From Actinomycetota bacterium (GTDB taxonomy: Bacteria; Actinomycetota; Actinomycetes; Actinomycetales; Microbacteriaceae): a DNA stretch of 64,000 nucleotides. The stretch covers positions 1-64,000 of the forward strand of contig JAFDWK010000010.1 of NCBI GenBank assembly GCA_018268515.1. Direction: 5' to 3'. Under the pieces are notes generated by a model. The model worked only from the letters and a program-made list of their open reading frames with translations. It was not told the DNA's origin and made no database searches. Shown piece after piece: positions 42,872-51,875 of this stretch (its first letter is position 1; each line of letters begins with the position of its first letter). A program made the position numbers and the translations under genes.

Positions 42872-44273
42872 GCTCGGCCCCGGCGCTCCGTGGCCCGTCA
42901 CCGATCCGCGAGCCCGGGATCGCGGCGACCAGCAGCACGACGACGGCCAGTCCGAACACGATCGGGAAGCCGGAGCCGGTGACGGACAGGCTCACGAACA
43001 GCAGCCCCGCGACCGCGATCGTCACGGCCGACCCCGTCGCGTCCGAGATCGACAGCGCCGAGGAGTTGAATCCCTCGTCGGCCGGCGTCGAGTACGCGAG
43101 CGTGAGCACCGTGAGCCGCGGATAGAGCAGCCCCATCGCCCCTCCGGCGATACCCCACAGCGCGACGACGGCCCATGGCAGTGCATGCGTCACGGCGACC
43201 GCGGCGAGCCCCGTGAAGGCGATGAGCAGCAGAGCCGTGCTGGTCACGGCCATCCGGCGACTGCCCAGCCACTCGCCGTACCGGCCCTGCACGGCGGAGG
43301 CGCCCGACCAGGCGAGTGCCGCCGCGGTGAGCGCGAGGCCGGCGATCGTCGGGGTGAAGTCGAACCGCTCCATGAGCATCTTCGGCACGTACGCCTCGGC
43401 GGCGAAGAACGCTCCCGCGAGGAGGCCGCGCATGAGCACGACGCTCGGCAGGCGCGGCGCCGCGCGCAGGGAGCCGGCGGGCAGCAGCGGCCTGATCGCG
43501 ACGGCGATCACGACGATCGAGACCAGGGCGAGCGGCCATCCGAACGCCGCAGGCGCGTCGGCGGCGAACCCGACGGCGACGGCGGCGACGGCCACCGCGA
43601 CGGCCAGGAGGATCCGCCGGCCGATCCGCCCGCCTCCGGGCGACTTCGGGGTGCTCGGCGATGAGGCATCGCCCGGATGGGCGCGCAGGTCAACCGCGCG
43701 GAGCCGGACGACGACGAGCACGAACGCGATCACGGTGAGCACCGCGACGCCGAGGAACGTCCAGCGCCAGTGCAGGTACTGCGCGACCGCACCCGCGAGG
43801 AACGGCCCGATCATCGACGGCACCACCCACGCCGCGGCGTAGGCGGCGAAGATCCGCCCGTGCAGCTGCGGCGGATAGACGCGGGCGACGACGACGTACA
43901 GGGCGACCGTCTGCCCGCCGGCCCCGAGTCCCTGGATGAGCCGGCCCAGGATCAGCAGGTACATGTCGGTGGCGACGCCCGCGATCACCAGCCCCACGAT
44001 GAACAGCACGACGGCGGTGTAGAGCGGCCCCGTCGGTCCCGCGCGGTCGCTCCAGGCTCCGGCCGCGACCATGCCGATGACCCCGGTCGCCAGCGTGCCG
44101 GCGAACGCCACCGCGTACAGAGCCTCGCCGTGCAGGTCGGCGGCGACCAGCGGCATGACCGTGGTCACGGCGAGTGCCTCGATCGCGGCGAGGAAGATCA
44201 GCACCACGGAGCCGACCGTGATGCCGAATCGCTGCCGGTCCCAGATCGTTGCGGTGGGCGGCTCTCCGCTCAC
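42834..44273 (-). CDS. MFS transporter, DHA2-like (14-helix) drug/proton antiporter type
   Basis: 479 aa with about 14 helices. Motif A GAWSDRAGPTGPL, motif B/C region RLIQGLGAGGQTVALYVV (multidrug-type) and the early ALAVTTVMPLVAADL that marks the DHA2 group. A probable exporter of a small hydrophobic compound. Its start overlaps the PatB-like gene stop (ATGA), so both are on one transcript; it may export or import a sulfur compound, but that is only guilt by association. Confidence 0.85.
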   Translation of the reverse strand: MSGEPPTATIWDRQRFGITVGSVVLIFLAAIEALAVTTVMPLVAADLHGEALYAVAFAGTLATGVIGMVAAGAWSDRAGPTGPLYTAVVLFIVGLVIAGVATDMYLLILGRLIQGLGAGGQTVALYVVVARVYPPQLHGRIFAAYAAAWVVPSMIGPFLAGAVAQYLHWRWTFLGVAVLTVIAFVLVVVRLRAVDLRAHPGDASSPSTPKSPGGGRIGRRILLAVAVAVAAVAVGFAADAPAAFGWPLALVSIVVIAVAIRPLLPAGSLRAAPRLPSVVLMRGLLAGAFFAAEAYVPKMLMERFDFTPTIAGLALTAAALAWSGASAVQGRYGEWLGSRRMAVTSTALLLIAFTGLAAVAVTHALPWAVVALWGIAGGAMGLLYPRLTVLTLAYSTPADEGFNSSALSISDATGSAVTIAVAGLLFVSLSVTGSGFPIVFGLAVVVLLVAAIPGSRIGDGPRSAGAELSAAPAPDAHRG

Positions 44274-45442
44274 CGGCTCACCAGGGAGGCGATGCGGAGC
44301 ACGGCCTCGGTCAGCACCTCCGGAGCGCAGCCGAGGTTGATCCGCACGTACCCGCGTCCTTCGGCGCCGAAGGTCGGGCCCCGGTTGAGTGCGACCCGTG
44401 CGTCCCGGAGGATCCGGCCGGCGGGATCATCCCCCCAGCCGAGGTCGCCCAGGTCCACCCAGGCCAGATAGCCCGCATCCGGGAGCCGGTAGCGCGCGTC
44501 CGGGAGGTGCTCGGCGAGCAGGGTCCCGAGCAGCCGCCGGTTCTCGTCGAGCGCGACGAGCAGTCCGTCCAGCCAGGAATCGCTCGCCGGATCCCACGCC
44601 GCCACGGCCGCCAGGGCGCCGAACAGTCCCGTCCGCCACTCCACCTCGGGCGGAAGACCGCGCACCACGGCGGCCGTCTTCTCGCTCGCCGTGACCATGA
44701 CCGCGCACTTCAGCCCGGCCAGGTTGTACGCCTTGCTGGCGCTGGTGACGGTGTAGCCGATCTCCTCCGCGAGCGGTGACGCGGCGAGGAACGGCGTGTA
44801 CTCGACTCCGGGCTGCACGAGAGGCGCATGGATCTCGTCGCTCACCACGACCGCACCATGGGCGGCGGCGATCTCGGCGAGCCGGGCGAGCACGGCTCGC
44901 GAATGCACCGTCCCCGTGGGGTTGTGCGGGTTGCACAGCAGCACGGCGCGCGCGCCGCCGGCGAGAGCCCGCTCGATGCCCTCCAGATCCAGGATCCAGG
45001 ATCCGTCCACGTCGATCAGCGGCACGCGCTCGACGACGCCGCCCGCCTCCTCGACGCAGTCGAAGAAGGGCGGGTACACGGGTGGCGCGACGATCACCCG
45101 GTCTCCCGGCGTGATCACGGCGCGCAGGATCTCGACGACGCCCATCATCACGTCGCAGGTGGAGCGCACGCGCGCGGGCTGCACGCTCCAGCCGAACCGG
45201 CGTTGCGCGAAGGCGGCGAACGCGTCGCGCAGCCCGGGATCCGGCGGGGTGTACCCCGTGTCGCCGAGCTCGACGGCCTCCCGCAGCCGGGCGGTGATCG
45301 CCTCGGCAAGCGGGAAGTCCGTCTCCGCCACGAACAGCGGCAGCACGTCTTCGGGATATGTCCGCCACTTGGTGCTTGACCGGCGACGGAGCTGATCGAG
45401 CGGTAGTGCCTGGAGTGCGGTGGTTCGGGCGGTGATGGTCAC
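44270..45442 (-). CDS. MalY/PatB-type PLP-dependent cystathionine beta-lyase
   Basis: 390 aa fold-type I aminotransferase-like enzyme. PLP Lys in SASKAYNLAGLKCA, NPHNPTGTV for cofactor contact, DEIHAPL, and the C-terminal Arg in YVRINLGCAPEVL. The N-terminal STKWRTYPEDVLPLFVAETDF is diagnostic for MalY/PatB (WxxYPxDxLPMWVAxMDF). It splits C-S bonds of cystathionine or cystine conjugates to yield homocysteine or thiol, ammonia and pyruvate. Leaderless start likely. Confidence 0.9.
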   Translation of the reverse strand: MTITARTTALQALPLDQLRRRSSTKWRTYPEDVLPLFVAETDFPLAEAITARLREAVELGDTGYTPPDPGLRDAFAAFAQRRFGWSVQPARVRSTCDVMMGVVEILRAVITPGDRVIVAPPVYPPFFDCVEEAGGVVERVPLIDVDGSWILDLEGIERALAGGARAVLLCNPHNPTGTVHSRAVLARLAEIAAAHGAVVVSDEIHAPLVQPGVEYTPFLAASPLAEEIGYTVTSASKAYNLAGLKCAVMVTASEKTAAVVRGLPPEVEWRTGLFGALAAVAAWDPASDSWLDGLLVALDENRRLLGTLLAEHLPDARYRLPDAGYLAWVDLGDLGWGDDPAGRILRDARVALNRGPTFGAEGRGYVRINLGCAPEVLTEAVLRIASLVSR

Positions 45443-45448
45443 CCTTCG

Positions 45449-45454
45449 AGCCTA
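45449..45454 (-). promoter_or_regulatory. -10 box TAGGCT for patB-MFS operon (leaderless)
   Basis: TAGGCT, 6 nt (CGAAGG), then GTG at 45442. Confidence 0.5.
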
Positions 45455-45469
45455 TCGACGTGAGAACGC

Positions 45470-45508
45470 CGAAGGGTCCGCCGCCGTCATGCGGCGTCAG
45501 ACCCTTCG
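45470..45508 (-). terminator. Terminator of the suf operon
   Basis: CGAAGGGTC plus CGCCGC pairs with GCGGCG plus GACCCTTCG; a TCA bulge interrupts an otherwise 15-bp stem with a 6-nt loop. Confidence 0.75.
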
Positions 45509-45538
45509 TTGCGTGTCAGACCCTTCGTGGCGTGTCAG
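45496..45538. repeat. 19-bp tandem duplication of the terminator arm
   Basis: GTCAGACCCTTCGTTGCGT is followed by GTCAGACCCTTCGTGGCGT and a third partial GTCAG at the sufT stop. Either copy of GACCCTTCG (45500-45508 or 45519-45527) can pair with CGAAGGGTC. Confidence 0.85.
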
Positions 45539-45864
45539 ATCGCGAAGCCGAGGGCGCGCATCTGGTCGCGGCCGTCGTCGGTGATCCGCTCGGGACCCCA
45601 CGGCGGCATCCACACCCAGTTGATGCGGAACCGGTCGACGACGTCGTCCAGCGCCTGGCCGGTCTGCTCCTCGAGCACGTCGGTCAGCGGGCAGCCGGCG
45701 CTCGTGAGCGTCATGTGGATGACGAGGGCGTCGTTCTCCTCGTCCCAGGACAGATCGTAGATGAGGCCGAGATCGACGACGTTGATCCCGAGCTCGGGGT
45801 CGACGACGTCCTTGAGCGCCTCGGTGACCTCGTCGTACTTCTCTCCGGTCAGCGTTGCCGTCAT
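45535..45864 (-). CDS. sufT: Metal-sulfur cluster assembly factor, SufT/DUF59 type
   Basis: 109 aa. DUF59/MIP18 fold with VVDPELGINVVDLGLIYD and the conserved Cys in TSAGCPLTDVL. The C-terminal extension VWMPPWGPERITDDGRDQMR is typical of SufT-like proteins in actinobacterial suf operons. It likely helps transfer Fe-S clusters. A TAGGCT box 6 nt before its ATG may give extra, operon-independent expression. Confidence 0.9.
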   Translation of the reverse strand: MTATLTGEKYDEVTEALKDVVDPELGINVVDLGLIYDLSWDEENDALVIHMTLTSAGCPLTDVLEEQTGQALDDVVDRFRINWVWMPPWGPERITDDGRDQMRALGFAI

Positions 45865-45870
45865 GGCTTC

Positions 45871-45876
45871 AGCCTA
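45871..45876 (-). promoter_or_regulatory. -10 box TAGGCT for sufT, overlapping sufC stop
   Basis: TAGGCT, 6 nt (GAAGCC), then ATG at 45864. Its TAG is the sufC stop codon. Confidence 0.45.
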
Positions 45877-46644
45877 CGCTTCGATGGGGGCGGCAGGGTC
45901 GAGGAAGCGGTCATAACCCTCGTCCTCGAGACGGTCGGCGAGCTCCGCGCCGCCCTCCTCCACGATGCGCCCGGCGACGACCACGTGCACGTAGTCGGGG
46001 CGGATATAGCGCAGGATGCGCGTGTAGTGCGTGATCAGCAGCACGCCCAGGTTCGTGTGATCCTTGGCCCGGTTCACGCCCTCGGAGACGATCTTCAGCG
46101 CGTCGACGTCGAGGCCCGAGTCGGTCTCGTCCAGCACCGCGATCTTCGGCTTGAGCACCTCGAGCTGCAGGATCTCGTGGCGCTTCTTCTCGCCGCCGGA
46201 GAAGCCCTCGTTGACGTTGCGCTGCGCGAACTTCGGGTCCATGCGCAGGTTCGCCATGGACTCCTTGACGTCCTTGGTCCACTGCCGGATCGAGGGCGCC
46301 TCGCCGTCCAGCGCGGTCTTCGCCGTGCGCAGGAAGTTGGTGACGGTCACGCCCGGGATCTCGACCGGGTACTGCATGGCCAGGAACAGGCCGGCGCGGG
46401 CGCGCTCGTCCACGGTCATCGCGAGGACATCCTCGCCGTCGAGCGTGATGGTGCCGCCCGTGACGGTGTACTTCGGATGCCCGGCGATCGTGTAGGCCAG
46501 GGTGGACTTGCCGGAGCCGTTCGGGCCCATGATCGCGTGGGTCTCCCCCGTGCGCATGGTGAGGGTGATGCCGTTGAGGATGGGGGTGGTGCCCGCCTCG
46601 GTCTCGACGGTGACGTGCAGATCGGTGATCTCCAGGACAGACAT
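45874..46644 (-). CDS. sufC: Fe-S cluster assembly ATPase SufC
   Basis: 256 aa. Walker A GPNGSGKSTLAY, signature FSGGEKKRHEILQ, Walker B AVLDETDSGLDVDAL and switch His in LLITHYTR. The DETDSGLD variant is diagnostic for SufC. ATP hydrolysis drives the SufBD scaffold. A ribosome-binding site GAAGGA precedes the ATG. Confidence 0.96.
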   Translation of the reverse strand: MSVLEITDLHVTVETEAGTTPILNGITLTMRTGETHAIMGPNGSGKSTLAYTIAGHPKYTVTGGTITLDGEDVLAMTVDERARAGLFLAMQYPVEIPGVTVTNFLRTAKTALDGEAPSIRQWTKDVKESMANLRMDPKFAQRNVNEGFSGGEKKRHEILQLEVLKPKIAVLDETDSGLDVDALKIVSEGVNRAKDHTNLGVLLITHYTRILRYIRPDYVHVVVAGRIVEEGGAELADRLEDEGYDRFLDPAAPIEA

Positions 46645-46689
46645 GGGTGATTCCTTCGTATTCGTGAAGCTTCGTGTCGGACGCCGGAC

Positions 46690-47025
46690 TCAGAGGCCGC
46701 TGACATCCTTCGTGACGGCGGGGTCGATCATGAGATCGTCGCCGACGATCTCGGTGACGTAGACCGGGACCGGTTCATAGGCGGGGAGGTTCAGCGGCTT
46801 GCCCGAGCACAGCGAGAACTGCGAACCGTGCGCCCAGCACTCCAGTGTCTTGCCCTCGACGAACCCTTCGGACAGCGAGATGTCGCCGTGCGTGCAGGTG
46901 TCGCCGATCGCGTGGATCTCGCCCTCCGAGTCGAGCACCACGGCGATCGGCACGCCGTCCAGCTCCACCCGCAGCGGCGTGTCCTGCTGCAGCTCGCTGA
47001 CCGCGCAGGCGCGCTGCGCGGTCAC
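46690..47025 (-). CDS. Rieske-type [2Fe-2S] ferredoxin in the suf operon
   Basis: 111 aa. The two Rieske cluster motifs are intact: CTHGDIS (Cys-x-His) and CWAHGSQFSL (Cys-x2-His). No membrane segment, so it is a soluble ferredoxin of the dioxygenase type (non-heme oxygenase ferredoxin subunit). It sits between sufD and sufC, overlapping the sufD stop (4 nt). In actinobacterial suf operons such a gene is frequent; it may donate electrons for cluster assembly or be a cluster client. Confidence 0.9.
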   Translation of the reverse strand: MTAQRACAVSELQQDTPLRVELDGVPIAVVLDSEGEIHAIGDTCTHGDISLSEGFVEGKTLECWAHGSQFSLCSGKPLNLPAYEPVPVYVTEIVGDDLMIDPAVTKDVSGL

Positions 47026-48242
47026 GCGTCCACCGCCGCGAGCTCGGCCTCGATCGCGGCGAGGAGCTCCTCCTCCAGCGAGGGGACGCCCAGGCGCTGC
47101 ACGATGTCGCTGAGGAAGCCCAGCACGACCAGGCGCCGCGCCTCCTCCTCGGTGATCCCGCGCGCCTGCAGGTAGAACAGCTGCTCATCGTCGAAGCGCC
47201 CGGTCGCGCTCGCGTGGCCCGCGCCGAGGATGTCACCGGTCTCGATCTCGAGGTTCGGGATCGAGTCGGCGCGTGCGCCCTCGGTGAGCACCAGGTTGCG
47301 GTTCGCCTCGTAGGAGTCGGTGCCGGTGGCGTCGGGGCCGATCAGCACATCGCCGATCCACACGCTGTGCGCGCCCTGGCCCTGCAGCGCGCCCTTGTAC
47401 AGCACGTCGCCCGTGGTGTGCGCACCCTTGTGGTGCAGGTAGACCTGGCTTTCCAGGTGCTGGCCGGCATCCGCGTAGGACAGGCCGTACAGGCGCGCCT
47501 CGGATCCGGATCCGGCGAGTTCGACGTTCGGGTTGACCCGCACGAGACCGCCGCCGAAGCTCACCACGAAGTGGGTGAGCGAGGCGTCCCGGTCGACCCG
47601 GGCCTGGTGCGACGCCGCGTGGACCGCGTCGTCGTCCCAGCGCTGCACGCTGACCACCGTGAGGCGGGAGCCGTCGCGGGCGATGATCTCCACGTTCTGC
47701 GCGTACTGCGCGGCGCCGTGGTGGTCGAGCACGACCGTGGCGCGCGAATTCGGCATCGCCTCGATCAGGATCTGCCCGAAGGCGCGCTTGCCGGCGTCGG
47801 CGCCGTCGATGCGGAGCAGGATCGGCGAATCGATCTCGTCGTCCTGCTCGATCCGCAGGTGCAGCCCGCGGGGCGCGTGCTTCCAGGCGAGGGCGCCGGG
47901 CAGATCCTCCGGACGGAAGAACTGGCCGTAGGCGTCCTCCTCATCGGGGACGAGGTAGGCCTCGACGCCGTCCAGATCCAGGGCCACCGCGGAGTCATCG
48001 CCGGGCTCATCGGCCAGGAGGCCGGCGAGCTGCGCGACGGGCGTGTGCTTCCAGTTGACCTCGCGGCCGGTGGGGGCGCCGAAGTCGGCCGGGTCGAACG
48101 AGTGCGGACGCTCCGAGCGGGTCTGCACCGGGACGGTCTTCTCCGCGGCCACGAGCTGGGCCGCGGGGTCGATGTGGGCGTGCGTGTCCTGCGCCTCCGC
48201 AGGCACGGCAGCCTGCTCGGACGCGATAGTCTGGGCCGTCAT
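47022..48242 (-). CDS. sufD: Fe-S cluster scaffold protein SufD
   Basis: 406 aa beta-helix protein with the SUF core; ARADSIPNLEIETGDILGAGHASATGRFDDEQLFYLQARG is quoted here only by its key parts: PNLEIETGDI, HASATG and FYLQARGI. The conserved His (GHA) near the C-terminus, needed for cluster assembly, is present. Forms the SufBC2D complex; starts 2 nt from the sufB stop. Confidence 0.95.
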   Translation of the reverse strand: MTAQTIASEQAAVPAEAQDTHAHIDPAAQLVAAEKTVPVQTRSERPHSFDPADFGAPTGREVNWKHTPVAQLAGLLADEPGDDSAVALDLDGVEAYLVPDEEDAYGQFFRPEDLPGALAWKHAPRGLHLRIEQDDEIDSPILLRIDGADAGKRAFGQILIEAMPNSRATVVLDHHGAAQYAQNVEIIARDGSRLTVVSVQRWDDDAVHAASHQARVDRDASLTHFVVSFGGGLVRVNPNVELAGSGSEARLYGLSYADAGQHLESQVYLHHKGAHTTGDVLYKGALQGQGAHSVWIGDVLIGPDATGTDSYEANRNLVLTEGARADSIPNLEIETGDILGAGHASATGRFDDEQLFYLQARGITEEEARRLVVLGFLSDIVQRLGVPSLEEELLAAIEAELAAVDA

Positions 48243-48243
48243 C

Positions 48244-49662
48244 TCAGCCGACCGATCCTTCCATGCCCATCTCGATGAGCTTGTTCAGTTCCATCGCGTA
48301 CTCCATGGGCAGCTCGCGCGCGATCGGCTCGATGAAGCCGCGCACGATCATCGCCATCGCCTCGTCCTCGGGCATACCGCGGGACTGCAGGTAGAAGAGC
48401 TGCTCCTCGCTGACCTTCGAGACCGTGGCCTCATGGCCGAGCTGCACGTCGTCGACCCGGATGTCGATCGCCGGGTAGGTGTCGGACCGCGACTGGGTGT
48501 CCACGAGCAGTGCGTCGCAGCGCACGGTGTTCGCGGAGTGGTGCGCGTTGGCGTCCACGCGGACCTCGCCGCGGTAGCCGGCGCGGCCACCGCCACGGGC
48601 GATCGACTTCGAGACGATCGAGGACTGCGTGTAGGGCGCCATGTGGATCATCTTCGCGCCGGCGTCCTGGTGCTGACCGGGGCCGGCGAAGGCGACGGAG
48701 AGCGTCTCACCCTTGGCGTGCTCGCCCATCAGGTAGATCGACGGGTACTTCATCGTCACCTTGGAGCCGATGTTGCCGTCGACCCACTCCATGGTCGCGC
48801 CCTCGTGCGCCACGGCGCGCTTGGTGACCAGGTTGTAGACGTTGTTCGACCAGTTCTGGATCGTCGTGTAACGCACCCGGGCATTCTTCTTCACGATGAT
48901 CTCGACGACGGCCGAGTGCAGCGAGTCCGACTTGTAGATCGGCGCGGTGCAGCCCTCGATGTAGTGCACGTAGCTGTCCTCGTCGGCGATGATCAGCGTG
49001 CGCTCGAACTGGCCCATGTTCTCGGTGTTGATCCGGAAGTAGGCCTGCAGCGGGATCTCCACGTGCACGCCCTTGGGGACGTAGACGAAGGATCCGCCCG
49101 ACCACACCGCCGTGTTCAGCGCGGCGAACTTGTTGTCGCCGGCCGGGATCACCGTGCCGAAGTACTCCTCGAAGAACTCGGGGTGCTCGCGCAGCGCGGT
49201 GTCGGTGTCCATGAAGATCACGCCCTGCGCCTCCAGATCCTCACGGATCTGGTGGTAGACGACCTCGGACTCGTACTGCGCCGCGACGCCGGCGACGAGG
49301 CGCTGGCGCTCCGCCTCGGGAATGCCGAGGCGCTCGTAGGTCTCGCGGATGTCGGCGGGGAGGTCCTCCCAGCTCTGCGCCTGCTTCTCTGTGGAGCGGA
49401 CGAAGTACTTGATGTTGTCGAAGTCGATCTCGCTGAGATCCGCGCCCCAGGTCGGCATGGGCTTGCGACCGAAGAGCTGCAGCCCTTTCAGGCGGTTCTT
49501 CAGCATCCACTCGGGTTCGCTCTTGAGAGCGGAGATGTCCCGCACGACGGCCTCGCTCAGGCCTCGTCGCGCGCTCGCGCCGGCGGCATCGGGATCGTGC
49601 CAGCCGAACTCGTACACCCCCAGTCCATCCAGCTCCGGGCGGTCGATCAGCACATCCGACAT
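48244..49662 (-). CDS. sufB: Fe-S cluster scaffold protein SufB
   Basis: 472 aa from the ATG at 49662; a GTG three bases earlier is too near the GAGGAG ribosome-binding site. Family signatures are clear: [18 protein letters not shown] (in part), [19 protein letters not shown] (in part), the HYIEGCTAP Cys, and RCDALL. The C-terminal [14 protein letters not shown] is the SufB/D core end. First gene of the suf operon; no sufR regulator or sufS/sufU gene lies within the window. Confidence 0.96.
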   Translation of the reverse strand: MSDVLIDRPELDGLGVYEFGWHDPDAAGASARRGLSEAVVRDISALKSEPEWMLKNRLKGLQLFGRKPMPTWGADLSEIDFDNIKYFVRSTEKQAQSWEDLPADIRETYERLGIPEAERQRLVAGVAAQYESEVVYHQIREDLEAQGVIFMDTDTALREHPEFFEEYFGTVIPAGDNKFAALNTAVWSGGSFVYVPKGVHVEIPLQAYFRINTENMGQFERTLIIADEDSYVHYIEGCTAPIYKSDSLHSAVVEIIVKKNARVRYTTIQNWSNNVYNLVTKRAVAHEGATMEWVDGNIGSKVTMKYPSIYLMGEHAKGETLSVAFAGPGQHQDAGAKMIHMAPYTQSSIVSKSIARGGGRAGYRGEVRVDANAHHSANTVRCDALLVDTQSRSDTYPAIDIRVDDVQLGHEATVSKVSEEQLFYLQSRGMPEDEAMAMIVRGFIEPIARELPMEYAMELNKLIEMGMEGSVG

Positions 49663-49898
49663 CACACTCTCCTCTTGGGCCGTAACGGTTCATCCGCCCC
49701 GGCACACCGCCGATCCCGTCGAGTCTGCAGGGAACGTGTGCCGCTTCTGGGCCCTCATCATGGACGCAAAGCATTCGCGCCTAAACTGTGCAGGATGCTT
49801 TCCGCGCGTTCGCGGTCATCACCACACACCCCAGATTCTACAGGTTCCCTCCGACTTGCGGGCCGCACCGGCCCCTCCGGCGGGGTTCCGGAGGAGCC
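49663..49898. other. Divergent intergenic region between sufB and ctaA
   Basis: 236 bp with both ribosome-binding sites (GAGGAG for each gene). A TAAACT box at 49782-49787 on the plus strand is the most likely ctaA -10, giving a leader of about 105 nt. No IscR- or SufR-like palindrome was recognised. Confidence 0.4.
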
Positions 49899-50900
49899 AT
49901 GCCCGATACCGCGCCCCCGTCCGCACCCCGCTCCCGCCTCGGATTCCTGGCTCGCGTCCATGAAATCTGGACCCGCTTCGACGCCTGGCTGCCGGAACGC
50001 GTGGACCGACGCGTGCGGATCGCCGCCTGGATCTCGTTCGTGCTGGAGATCGCGATCGTGGGGACGGGCGGCGCGGTTCGACTGACCGACTCCGGTCTCG
50101 GCTGCGAATGGCCGCTGTGCACGCCGGACTCGCTGTTCCCCACCGCGGCGCAGAGCTATCACTCGCTCATCGAGTTCGGCAACCGCGGCCTCAGCTTCTT
50201 CGTCGGCCTCGCCGCGGTCGCCGTGATCGTGCTCATCCGGCGGTTCAGCACCGAGCGGCGCGACCTCTGGGTGATGGCGTGGATCGTGTTCGCCGGCGTG
50301 CTCGTGCAGGCGGCCGTCGGCGGGATCCTGGTGCTCTTCCAGCTGCACCCGAACATGGTCGCGTTCCACTACCTGGTCTCGCTGGCGCTCGTCGCCGTGA
50401 CGGCCGCATTCCTCGTCCGGATGGAGCAGCCGCGCGGCGCCCGCGTCCGCGCCGTGCCGAAGTACGTGGCGATCCTGGTGCACGTCACCTCGTTCCTGCT
50501 GGCATTGACCGTGCTCTTCGGCGTGCTCACCACGGGTGCGGGTCCGCACTCGGGCGACCCCGAGGTGACCCTGCGCAACGGCTTCGACGCCACTATCCTC
50601 GAGCACGTGCACTCCTGGCCGGCCTACGGGCTGTTCGCCCTCACGCTCACCCTGCTGATCGTGTCCCTCGCGAACGGGCTCACCGCGATCCGCAACGCCG
50701 TGATCGCGCTGATGGCGATCGAGCTCGCGCAGATCGCCGTCGGCCTCTACCAGGCGCGCAATGCGCTGCCGCCGCTGGCCGTGGGCGTGCACATGGTGCT
50801 CGCCGCGGTGCTCGTGGCGACCTGCACCGCCCTGGTGCTGCGACTCAAGCGCCCTGGTGCTGCGACGACCGCCACCGACGCGCCGGCGGTCGCCGCGTAG
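49899..50900 (+). CDS. ctaA: Heme A synthase (COX15/CtaA)
   Basis: 333 aa from the ATG at 49899 (GGAGGAG upstream), eight helices. Early GTGGAVRLTDSGLGCEWPLC carries the family signature and a Cys pair; conserved His residues appear in SLIEFGNRG region and in VAFHYLVSLALV, HVHSWPAYG and GVHMVLAA. It oxidises heme O to heme A for cytochrome aa3. Partner gene ctaB lies 1.7 kb downstream in the opposite direction. Confidence 0.93.
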   Translation: MPDTAPPSAPRSRLGFLARVHEIWTRFDAWLPERVDRRVRIAAWISFVLEIAIVGTGGAVRLTDSGLGCEWPLCTPDSLFPTAAQSYHSLIEFGNRGLSFFVGLAAVAVIVLIRRFSTERRDLWVMAWIVFAGVLVQAAVGGILVLFQLHPNMVAFHYLVSLALVAVTAAFLVRMEQPRGARVRAVPKYVAILVHVTSFLLALTVLFGVLTTGAGPHSGDPEVTLRNGFDATILEHVHSWPAYGLFALTLTLLIVSLANGLTAIRNAVIALMAIELAQIAVGLYQARNALPPLAVGVHMVLAAVLVATCTALVLRLKRPGAATTATDAPAVAA

Positions 50901-50909
50901 CGTCCGTGC

Positions 50910-51875
50910 TCATGGGATCGGAGCCCCCGGGCTTCCGTCCTGCGCCCATGCGGCGCCCAGGGCGAACAGCGTCGCGACACCGTACCGCTCCATGGCCGCC
51001 GCGATCCTGCGCCGGCCGGTGCGCGGAGTGATCCCGAGCGAGCGCGACGCCGCATCGAGCGTCATCCCCCGTCGCATGCGATGCAGCAGCACCCCGTAAC
51101 CGGCGGACTCCGCGTCGACGGGCATCGCCTGCCGCCAGAGTTCCGCGAAGTACGCCTTCGCGAGCCCCGCGATCACGGGGCTGGACACCGCCAGCACGCT
51201 CTGCGGAGCGGTCTCGCCCCACTCCAGGGGCACGCCCGCGACGTCCTCGTCATCGACCCAGAACCAGCTCGGGGGATCCGGGAGCATGCGGAACTCCACG
51301 CCGGAGTCGTGGAACGCCTCGACCATCCCTCGCAGCCGCTCGTCCAGCGCCATGGCCGGGATGATCGCCTGCACGGACGAGTAGGTCGACATGGCGCGCG
51401 CGAAGGCCGTGCTGCGCTCCGGGCTGCTCGCCCGATAGCGGTCCAGGTCGGTGAGGACCGCGTGCACGCGCCCGCCCGCGCCCACCCGGGACGCCTGCAC
51501 GGCGAACCACAGATCCTCCGCGGCATGCGGCCCGTGCGCGGTCTGCAGCACGAGCCGGTCCTGGGCGATCGCCTCGCCGAAGTTCCAGGACGACGTGCGC
51601 CGCGCGAGCCCGTCGACGATCGCGCCCAGGCGGGCGCTGCGGTCTTCCGCCTGGGCGCGCTCCGTCTGCAGCAACCGCTCGATCGCGATGGCGGCGGCAT
51701 GCACGGGCGCGTTGAGCAGGATCACGTCGTCCTGGATCGCGAGATTCCCCGCGTTCGACAGGCGCTCGAGCCCGGCGCGCACCGCCTCGGCAGCGAGCCC
51801 CGACCGGGCGATCAGCGCATCCACATCGAGGAGCCGTTCCCGGTGCAGCAGATCCAGCAACTCGTCGTCGCTCAT
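50910..51875 (-). CDS. HTH regulator with winged-helix N-terminus and LuxR-like C-terminus
   Basis: 321 aa from the ATG at 51875 (AGAGGA upstream). The N-terminal about 60 residues look like a TrmB-style winged helix (LLDVDALIARSGLAAEAVRAGLERL); the middle is an alpha/beta domain with PDPPSWFWVDDEDVAGVPLEWGE quoted in part (WFWVDDED); the C-terminal about 55 residues form a LuxR-type HTH (MTLDAASRSLGITPRTGRRR). This architecture recurs in actinobacterial regulators of unknown ligand. Divergent from the 52141 gene; it may control that gene. It sits where corynebacteria carry other genes between ctaA and ctaB. Confidence 0.75.
   Translation of the reverse strand: MSDDELLDLLHRERLLDVDALIARSGLAAEAVRAGLERLSNAGNLAIQDDVILLNAPVHAAAIAIERLLQTERAQAEDRSARLGAIVDGLARRTSSWNFGEAIAQDRLVLQTAHGPHAAEDLWFAVQASRVGAGGRVHAVLTDLDRYRASSPERSTAFARAMSTYSSVQAIIPAMALDERLRGMVEAFHDSGVEFRMLPDPPSWFWVDDEDVAGVPLEWGETAPQSVLAVSSPVIAGLAKAYFAELWRQAMPVDAESAGYGVLLHRMRRGMTLDAASRSLGITPRTGRRRIAAAMERYGVATLFALGAAWAQDGSPGAPIP

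Noticed and set aside
42834..44273. MFS gene as the main target of the TetR-type regulator
   Set aside because: The operators lie between the regulator and bioY, and the MFS gene is convergent and belongs to the patB transcript.
49663..49898. Fe-S-responsive operator (IscR/SufR box) in front of sufB
   Set aside because: No inverted repeat of suitable size was seen; regulation remains open.
48043..50085. A 680-codon open frame on the plus strand opposite sufD and sufB
   Set aside because: Low-complexity Arg/Val/Leu/Asp composition with no domain; sufB and sufD on the other strand are unmistakable. It is a by-product of high GC.
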